Below the pieces are notes generated by a model. The model had not been told where the DNA came from and did not search any database. It saw only the letters and a list, made by a program, of their open reading frames with translations. From Ligustrum vulgare (lineage: Eukaryota > Streptophyta > Magnoliopsida > Lamiales > Oleaceae), in contig OY743171.1 in assembly GCA_963555705.1 (NCBI GenBank), forward strand, positions 25,724,852-25,788,851: 64,000 nt of DNA. Reading direction: 5' to 3'. The translations under genes were made by a program, and so were the position numbers. Positions within the stretch are counted from its first letter, which is position 1. The number at the start of each line of letters is the position of its first letter. This document shows, piece by piece, positions 58,191 to 64,000 of this stretch.

Positions 58191-59059
58191 TTGATAATCA
58201 AGAGGTGCTCGTTGATTATTTCCCTAATAAATAAACAACCCTAGATACGATCTTAGGATTTAATTTATCAATAACATTAATCTCTAGAGAGACGACCAAT
58301 TTAAACCAATAAATTCACATGTGTGATTCATTTATACTAGGTTATATATCTTCATAACATAAATTGAAAATCTTTCTATAATCAACTATGTTATTTGCCA
58401 TTTGTATTAGAATCTCTAAACAATCACGGATTTAGATATCTAATTGACTAAGTATTATTTTCACAATTAAAACAACTTGCACTTTGTATTAATCAATTAA
58501 AACAACTTCAATACAAACAAAAGATATATAAATAGAAAAGAAATAAAAGAACAATAAAATTAATTAGATCTCACAATTTTTGAAGAATCAACACTTCGAT
58601 TATCCTTGAACTGAAATAATAAATTAACAATCCATTAACATTGGAATAAAAAAATTAACAAGGAATATAATTAAACAAAAGTAAAAGACTAATCAAATAA
58701 TATTGGAAGTAAACTTGGCTGTCTCCACTTTGTTCGAAGTTGAGTTGCTGTTGGAGTTTTAATCCTCTTGCTGTCTTTCCCAATTGTCTCCAAAAATCTC
58801 ACGGCTCAAAAAAATCTTCTGAATGTTAGTGCCGCCCCCTTTTTTATTCTTGTCCAAAGTATATTACTTGGCTGCTGGGCTTTTCTTCAAAAACAACGAT
58901 CCAATTAATTTGTGATATTGGATTCAATTTAATCCAACATTTTCATCTAATTCGCAAAATATATATGATTAATATCTACAATTTAAGCATTTAAAATCAA
59001 TGGAGTAAGAGGAAATATCACAAATTAAATAATAATTACGCCTTCTATCATAATCTATG
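58191..59059. other. Possible continuation of the minus-strand LTR, then AT-rich DNA
   Basis: 58191-58900 continues the sequence left of the solo LTR (see 49691-50044). It contains repeated AAACAACTTGCACT/AAACAACTTCAATAC blocks near 58470-58515. No gene is seen. Confidence 0.35.
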
Positions 59060-59640
59060 AAGTAAAAGTCACAGATTAATGAAATTGTAGCATTTTGAAT
59101 TGAAGTTCACGTACGCGATTATTATATTATAATATAGTACATATACAATATATATTATGAAATTTGAGTAGACGATTCAATTTTAACAATTTTGGATGTA
59201 CTATTTTAAATATTATATTAATATTAATATATTATATTCTAATAATATTTATTAAAAGACAGGATAGTTTTTCTTCTTTTTTTAATACTAAATAAATAAA
59301 AAGTGTAATAATATGAGAATAATAATATGAAATTTTATTACAACAGTGTAAAATGTTGATAATGAGTTAATTTAATATCAAATAAATGAAATAGTATAAT
59401 CATAGCTATCTATCTATCTATCTAATGACAAGTGAGATTCTGGCCAATTAATTTTGACCAGAATCTCAACTGTCAAGAGATTCTTAATTCCACTAGATTC
59501 TTTTATTTTCACATTAAATACAATTTTTTTTTTTTTCCATTATCCAAGTCTATTGAAATGGAAGATTTTGTTAGTGGGTGATTAATTCATTTATTTATGA
59601 AAATAATATATTTATTATGATAAAATCGTAATTTTAGTCT
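59060..59640. other. AT-rich DNA with a dispersed repeat
   Basis: 59060-59270 resembles 49340-49530. A short (TATC)n run lies at 59405-59423. A 16-17-bp inverted repeat (GAGATTCTGGCCAATTA / GACCAGAATCTC) lies at 59431-59468. Confidence 0.5.
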
Positions 59641-60395
59641 TGCAACTCCTCCCAATCAATATTCGAAAGGTTAGGGATCTGTTTTTCTTAGCTCTCTCTC
59701 TCTCAACTTTCAGACCAAAAGACACTATTGACCATACCTCTCTCTTCTTCACCCACGCAAGGATGCTAACCCATACATTTTCTATCTAAATTTGCGAACT
59801 CCTCTTCCCCAAGTAATAACCTTAATGACACACTGTCTCTCACACCACTCTGATCCCCCATTACAGCAACCAGTGCTGTCATTGCACCTTCAAGATCCGA
59901 TGGCTCGAGAAACAGCGAGAAGCTAAGCTGCGAGAAATCCAAGCTCTCAGAACTAACTTTTTTCTTTTTAGATTTTAATCGGTTTTTTGTTTAATCCTTT
60001 TATAATTGTGCATTTTTTCTACCGATTTCCTACGGATTCAAGTTATGTTCATTATTGTTAAGGACTTCATAAATATTTTCTTTTATTTCTTGGCTTGAAT
60101 CTATTATTATTATTAACGAGTTTTGCATATTATTCTCGGCATGCATTTGGAGGCTTGGTTTTTTATTTACTTACTGTATCGGGTATTTAATTTAGAGGCT
60201 CGATTTTCATAATTCTTTGTTTGCTTTATCATTCTTCAGTGCTATAGAGCATAGAGACCTAAAGAGGAACATAAATTTTTCATTCACATTTTTGTTGGGT
60301 TTTCCAGGTTTATGACATTTTTGTTAGGAATCTTCTTTTGATGTCAAAAAATGAAAAGTGTAAGGTTTCGCAAAGAGATGAGGTATGATGCAGGC
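59641..60395 (+). other. Possible 5' part of a host gene
   Basis: 59690-59710 is a CT-rich run typical of plant 5' leaders. 59886-59955 can be read as a charged helix-like segment (WLEKQREAKLREIQALRTN). An intron-like T-rich stretch ends in TTTTCCAG at about 60308, followed by an open stretch to a GTATGA donor-like site near 60381. Copia D follows at 60396. I recognise no protein family and there is no transcript evidence. Confidence 0.25.
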
Positions 60396-60992
60396 TGTTA
60401 AGAAATCAAGGCTCAGAATCAACCAAAAAGTGATACAAACACGATTTAAAACATAAAACTTCAAAGAAATTTTATTAATCACAATAAATCGCAAAGTATC
60501 AAAAGAAATTTACAGATTCAAGTCTCTGATTCTAAAAATATAAAAAATCTCAATATAACTCGCAAAACACAGAAAAAATTACACAAAATAACAACATGTA
60601 TAACAACCACTAAGCAATACTAATTATACACAAAGAATCAGTAAAAACCACTAAGAAATTTGCGAGAAAACAAGAGAAAAATCAGAGATTATTCTTCTGG
60701 AAACGAAGAAGACGAAGAGAGAGAATCAGAGAGTCAGAGAGGATTCTTCTGGATGAATGTGACGTTTGAGGAGTATCCAGCAAGTTTATCTTCAAATGAA
60801 CGGTGGTGATGAGAGTAAAATGATCCAACAGTGCAAGAATAGGGCGGTGGTGAAATCGGGCCTCAAGTCCAGGTCATGCGTTTGGGCTTCAGACTTCAGA
60901 GTTGGGCTCCCACATATTTGATCCAGCTAGTTTAATACTTTGGGCTTCAGTATATTTGGGCCAAACACTTGACCGATCCAACTGCAATTACA
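60396..60992 (-). repeat. 3' LTR of copia D
   Basis: It starts TGTTAAGAAA and ends CTGCAATTACA on the plus strand. TTCTCCACCTCAATTGG at 60993-61009 is the polypurine tract in reverse. The partner LTR is outside the window. The open frames elsewhere in this stretch are absent. Confidence 0.8.
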
Positions 60993-61046
60993 TTCTCCAC
61001 CTCAATTGGATTAGCACACCTGCATACATAGAAAAACACAACAGTA

Positions 61047-61598
61047 TCAAAATTCTAACAATTTAAGAGAATTCAAAGCATCTTTAAATTTATTTATAGG
61101 GATTATTTTTGTTCCTGCATCTGCAGGATATAACTGAGTAGGAATTTTAATAAGTTTAACTATACCCTTTTCAGTTCTATCCCTAATGAAGTTAAATTTC
61201 ACATCAATATGTTTTGACCTGTTATGGAAGACATGATTTTTAGACAAATGTAATGCACTAAGGTTATCAGTTCATAGCTCAATAGCAGACTTATCAATAC
61301 AAGTAATTTCAGATAGCAAACCTTTCAGCCAAATACATTCTTTTACAGCATTTGTGGCAGCAATATATTCTGCCTCAGTTGAAGACAGTGCTACAAGTTT
61401 TTGTAGTTGAGATTTCCAGCTAATGCATGAACAATTCAATGTAATGAAATATGCAGAAGTTGACTTTCTGTTATCTATATTGCCTGCAAAATTTGAGTCC
61501 ACAAATCCTTCTAATTTGAAATCATTTTTAGTCTTAAAAAACACTAAACTCAGATTTGCAGATCTTTTAAGGTACTTTAAAAGAGATTTCACAGTTTT
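61047..61598 (-). pseudogene. Copia D RNase H with two in-frame stops
   Basis: It is in one frame with the RT frame upstream. Visible are LKYLKRSANLSL, FVDSNFAGNIDNRKSTSAYF, CISWKSQLQKLVALSSTEAEYIAATNAVKECIWLKGL and, after a stop at about 61270, KNHVFHNRSKHIDVKFNFIRD. The stop near 61598 (HW-type position) and the one near 61270 (LW-T position) both sit where related proteins have tryptophan. Confidence 0.88.
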
Positions 61599-63269
61599 CT
61601 AGTGCAATTCACCAAGATTACTCATAAATCTACTAAGAACACTGACAGCAAAAGCAATATCAGGTCTAGTGCACACCATAAGATACATAACAGATCCTAT
61701 AGCATTAGAGTAATGCACATTTTTCATTCTAAGTTCTTCTTCTGCAGATTTAGGGGAATGATCAGATGACAATTTGAAGCGTGCAGGCAAAGGCACAGAA
61801 ACAAGTTTGGAATCAATCAAATTAAATCTGGTTAAAACCTTTTCAATGCAATGTTTTTGGTTCAAAAATAAATTTCCAGATTGTTTATCCCTAAAAATAT
61901 CCATACCTAAAATACTTTTAGCATGCCCTAGGTCTTTCATCTCAAATTCTGAATGCGGTTTATTTTTCAACAGGTTAATCTCATGCATATTGGGACCAGC
62001 AATCAACATGTTATCAACATATAAGAACAAGTACATAAAATCAGAATTACCATTCTTATAGTAAAAACAAGAATCATATTGGCTTTTTTGAAAATGTAGA
62101 CTTTGAATATAAGAATCAAATCTCTTATACCATTGCCTTGGAGCTTGTTTCAAGCCATAAAGTGACTTTTTCAGTAAACATACCAAATCAGATTTACCAA
62201 GTTTTTCAAAACCTGTAGGTTGATGCATGTAAATAGTTTCATCCAAAGAACCATACAAGAAGGCAGTTTTAACATCCATTTGTTCCAATTCCAAATCAAA
62301 TTGTGCAACTAGAGCAAATAAAATTCTAATAGAGGTATATTTAACAATTGGTGAAAATATTTCATTATAATCTATACCTTCCTTTTGAGAAAACCCTTTA
62401 GCTACAAGCCTAGCCTTATATCTAGGTTTTATAGCTTTTGAGTCACCTTCTTTTATTTTGAAAATCCATTTACAATCTATTACCTTAGTATTAACAGATT
62501 TACTGACTAAGGTCCAAGTGCCATTTTTAATAAGAGAATCCATCTCTTCTTGCATGGCTGCAAGCCACAATTTAGAATCAGGTGAAGACATAGCTTCTTC
62601 AAATGATTCAGGTTCATATAGAAAAGGTTCAGAATATGTAAAAGCAGATATAAAATCAGGATAATCAAATCTGGCAAGAGGTCTAATCTCCCTTCTAGTT
62701 CTATCCCTGGCTAACAGATAATTATCAAGATTTAAATCTTTTTCAGTATCAGAAATGTTTTCAAGAATAGGATCAGTATTAGGTGAAACATGACTAGGAG
62801 TAATATTTGGTGAACGTGGGGGTTGCTCCACCTGAAACTGAGTATTGGACAGACCATTTTCATCACTCAAATGGTCTGCACTCAGTTCAGAGGTAAGAAA
62901 GTCTTTTTCACTAATGGGATCAATTAAAATTTCATTTTTACAAGGAAAAAAGCTTTCATTAAAAATAACTGATCTACTTAAAATGACCCTATAACCTCCA
63001 TGTTCTTTCACCCACAGCTTATAACCTTTGACTCCTTCTCCATACCCTAGAAAAACACATTTCAGATACCTGGAATCAAGTTTAGTTTCAGTTTGGTGTG
63101 AGTATGCAGCACAACCAAAGATTTTCAGTTTTGAAAAATCTGGAAGAGAATTGTTCCAAATTTGATCAGGAATTTTAAAATCAATAACACTGCAGGGAGA
63201 AAGATTGATCAAATATGAAGCAATTTTAACTGCTTCACCCCCAAAAATTTTTGGACAAATTAGAATCAA
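61599..63269 (-). CDS. Copia D integrase C-terminus and reverse transcriptase (open but damaged)
   Basis: This is an open frame of 556 aa. It begins in the integrase C-terminal part (PDQIWNNSLPDFSKLKIFGC and FLGYGEGVKGYKLW), passes a variable linker and enters RT at about residue 220. RT blocks are [60 protein letters not shown] and KSLYGLKQAPRQWYKRF. The catalytic motif reads YVDN instead of YVDD near 62010, a change expected to abolish activity. One frameshift near 63250 separates it from the integrase core at 63725-63235. The plus-strand open frames here are shadows. Confidence 0.85.
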   Translation of the reverse strand: MILICPKIFGGEAVKIASYLINLSPCSVIDFKIPDQIWNNSLPDFSKLKIFGCAAYSHQTETKLDSRYLKCVFLGYGEGVKGYKLWVKEHGGYRVILSRSVIFNESFFPCKNEILIDPISEKDFLTSELSADHLSDENGLSNTQFQVEQPPRSPNITPSHVSPNTDPILENISDTEKDLNLDNYLLARDRTRREIRPLARFDYPDFISAFTYSEPFLYEPESFEEAMSSPDSKLWLAAMQEEMDSLIKNGTWTLVSKSVNTKVIDCKWIFKIKEGDSKAIKPRYKARLVAKGFSQKEGIDYNEIFSPIVKYTSIRILFALVAQFDLELEQMDVKTAFLYGSLDETIYMHQPTGFEKLGKSDLVCLLKKSLYGLKQAPRQWYKRFDSYIQSLHFQKSQYDSCFYYKNGNSDFMYLFLYVDNMLIAGPNMHEINLLKNKPHSEFEMKDLGHAKSILGMDIFRDKQSGNLFLNQKHCIEKVLTRFNLIDSKLVSVPLPARFKLSSDHSPKSAEEELRMKNVHYSNAIGSVMYLMVCTRPDIAFAVSVLSRFMSNLGELH

Positions 63270-63725
63270 GTAAAAGACGCCTAGTTCTTTCTAAGAGAGT
63301 CTTATTCATTCTTTCATTTTGCTGTGGACTGTATGCAACAGTCATGTGCCTAAAAATACCTAGACTGCTACAAAAAGAATCAAAATCTTGATTACAAAAC
63401 TCAAGGCCATTATCTGTCCTAATAATTTTAATCCTTTTATCTTTCAAATTTTGAACTAAGGTGATCCAATTTTTAAACATCCACACAGTAGCATCAGTTT
63501 TTAACAAATGAACCCAGGTTTTTCTAGAAAAGTCATCAACAATCAGCAAGAAATATCTAAAACCTGAAATAGAATTAACTGGAGCAGGATCCCACAAATC
63601 AGTATGTAAATATTCAAGAATGTCACTTGATTTATGAATCCCTTTTCCAAAAAAGTTTCTTTTCTTCTTTCCCAAAATACATTTCTCATAGAAATCAAGT
63701 TTTTGTAAGACATCTTTACCAAAGA
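63235..63725 (-). pseudogene. Copia D integrase core
   Basis: Readable blocks are LEYLHTDLWDP, YFLLIVDDFSRKTWVHLLK, RTDNGLEFCNQDF and MTVAYSPQQNERMNKTLLER, giving the D, D and E positions of the integrase core. The residues that the open frame would add beyond 63725 come from the gypsy LTR, not from copia. The C-terminus continues in another frame from 63269. Confidence 0.88.
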
Positions 63726-64000
63726 TGTAACGCCCCGAGTTCCGTGGAGCCCGGAACGTCACTTTTCTAAATTCTTGAATAAACTTATTGCGGAAATTGA
63801 CTAAATATTTAATATCACATTTAATGAATAAAAGTTTAGCGATAATTCAGATTAAATAAAATAATTCTTACAAACTTATTAAAAATGAAAATTCTTAATA
63901 AAATGAAATTGTTTATTTCGAAATCCACGACTTTCAAAAATAATATCCAAATTATATTCTTCGCCATTGCCCGTCATTCGCCGCCGTCACCGAAATCTGC
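63726..64000. repeat. Start of a gypsy LTR, continues past the window
   Basis: TGTAACGCCCCGAGTTCCG is the same terminus as the solo LTR at 10315. CCGCC-rich sequence ending in CCGAAATCTGC occurs about 250-330 bases in for both. By analogy with 10315-12755 it is probably in minus orientation. It interrupts copia D integrase. Confidence 0.85.

Larger units (their letters stand above)
60396..63725 (-). mobile_element. Ty1/copia element D (minus), 5' part cut off by a gypsy LTR
   Basis: The 3' LTR is at 60396-60992. Coding sequence then reads leftward from 63725 to 61047 and includes integrase, RT and RNase H. At 63726 the copia sequence stops inside integrase and a gypsy LTR starts, so gag, protease and the 5' LTR lie beyond the window, if present. 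Confidence 0.9.

Noticed and set aside
63726..63762. N-terminal extension of the copia D integrase frame
   Set aside because: These bases belong to the gypsy LTR that begins TGTAACGCCCC. The frame runs across the insertion junction by chance.

Overview
The window looks like repeat-rich nuclear DNA of a flowering plant, probably a eudicot. It is AT-rich. I recognise no rRNA or tRNA gene, no bacterial operon structure and no complete multi-exon host gene. Nearly everything recognisable is transposable-element DNA nested several layers deep. The gene content comes mainly from Ty1/copia and Ty3/gypsy elements. LTR pairs, primer-binding sites (initiator-Met type, and Asp type in the Athila-like element), polypurine tracts and target-site duplications (TSDs) can be read directly.

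Layout. 1-2895: AT-rich DNA with a Helitron-like end. 2896-28966: a decayed copia element (TSD GGTTT) that received two insertions. The first, 5695-14164, is a minus-strand non-autonomous element with short LTRs, itself hit by a gypsy LTR now solo (10315-12755, TSD GGTAA). The second, 17494-26145, is a very young plus-strand gypsy-type non-autonomous element (TSD ATAAT, almost identical 1.97-kb LTRs). 28967-45240: a rearranged host remnant (TPR-like and macro-domain pieces) split by a minus-strand copia element (29783-43866, TSD TTGAC). That element contains a broken Athila-like element, which contains a recent gag-protease-only Athila-like element (34031-41661, TSD TTAAT). 45241-49700: AT-rich DNA with Helitron-like ends and a hAT-like MITE. 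50045-58185: an Athila-type solo LTR (TSD CTATC) split by a minus-strand copia element (50634-57202, TSD ATATC), which carries another hAT-like MITE. 58186-60395: AT-rich DNA and a possible host-gene 5' fragment. 60396-63725: a largely readable minus-strand copia element cut by a gypsy LTR that runs off the window.

The most interesting content is a two-gene module present twice, in two LTR elements of different families. It consists of an unrecognised basic, Cys-containing protein of 183 aa, followed by an intronless LOG-type cytokinin-activating enzyme gene, followed by a repeated hairpin. In both elements the module lies antisense to the LTRs. The copy in the older element (8250-9880) is broken. 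The copy in the young element (23244 down to 21520) is open along its full length, and its LOG keeps the family signature motifs. This suggests a module that has repeatedly been carried by non-autonomous retrotransposons and was moved recently. Other unexplained structures are an array of about 24 splice-donor-like motifs inside the young gypsy LTR and arrays of short CpG palindromes in two other LTR families.
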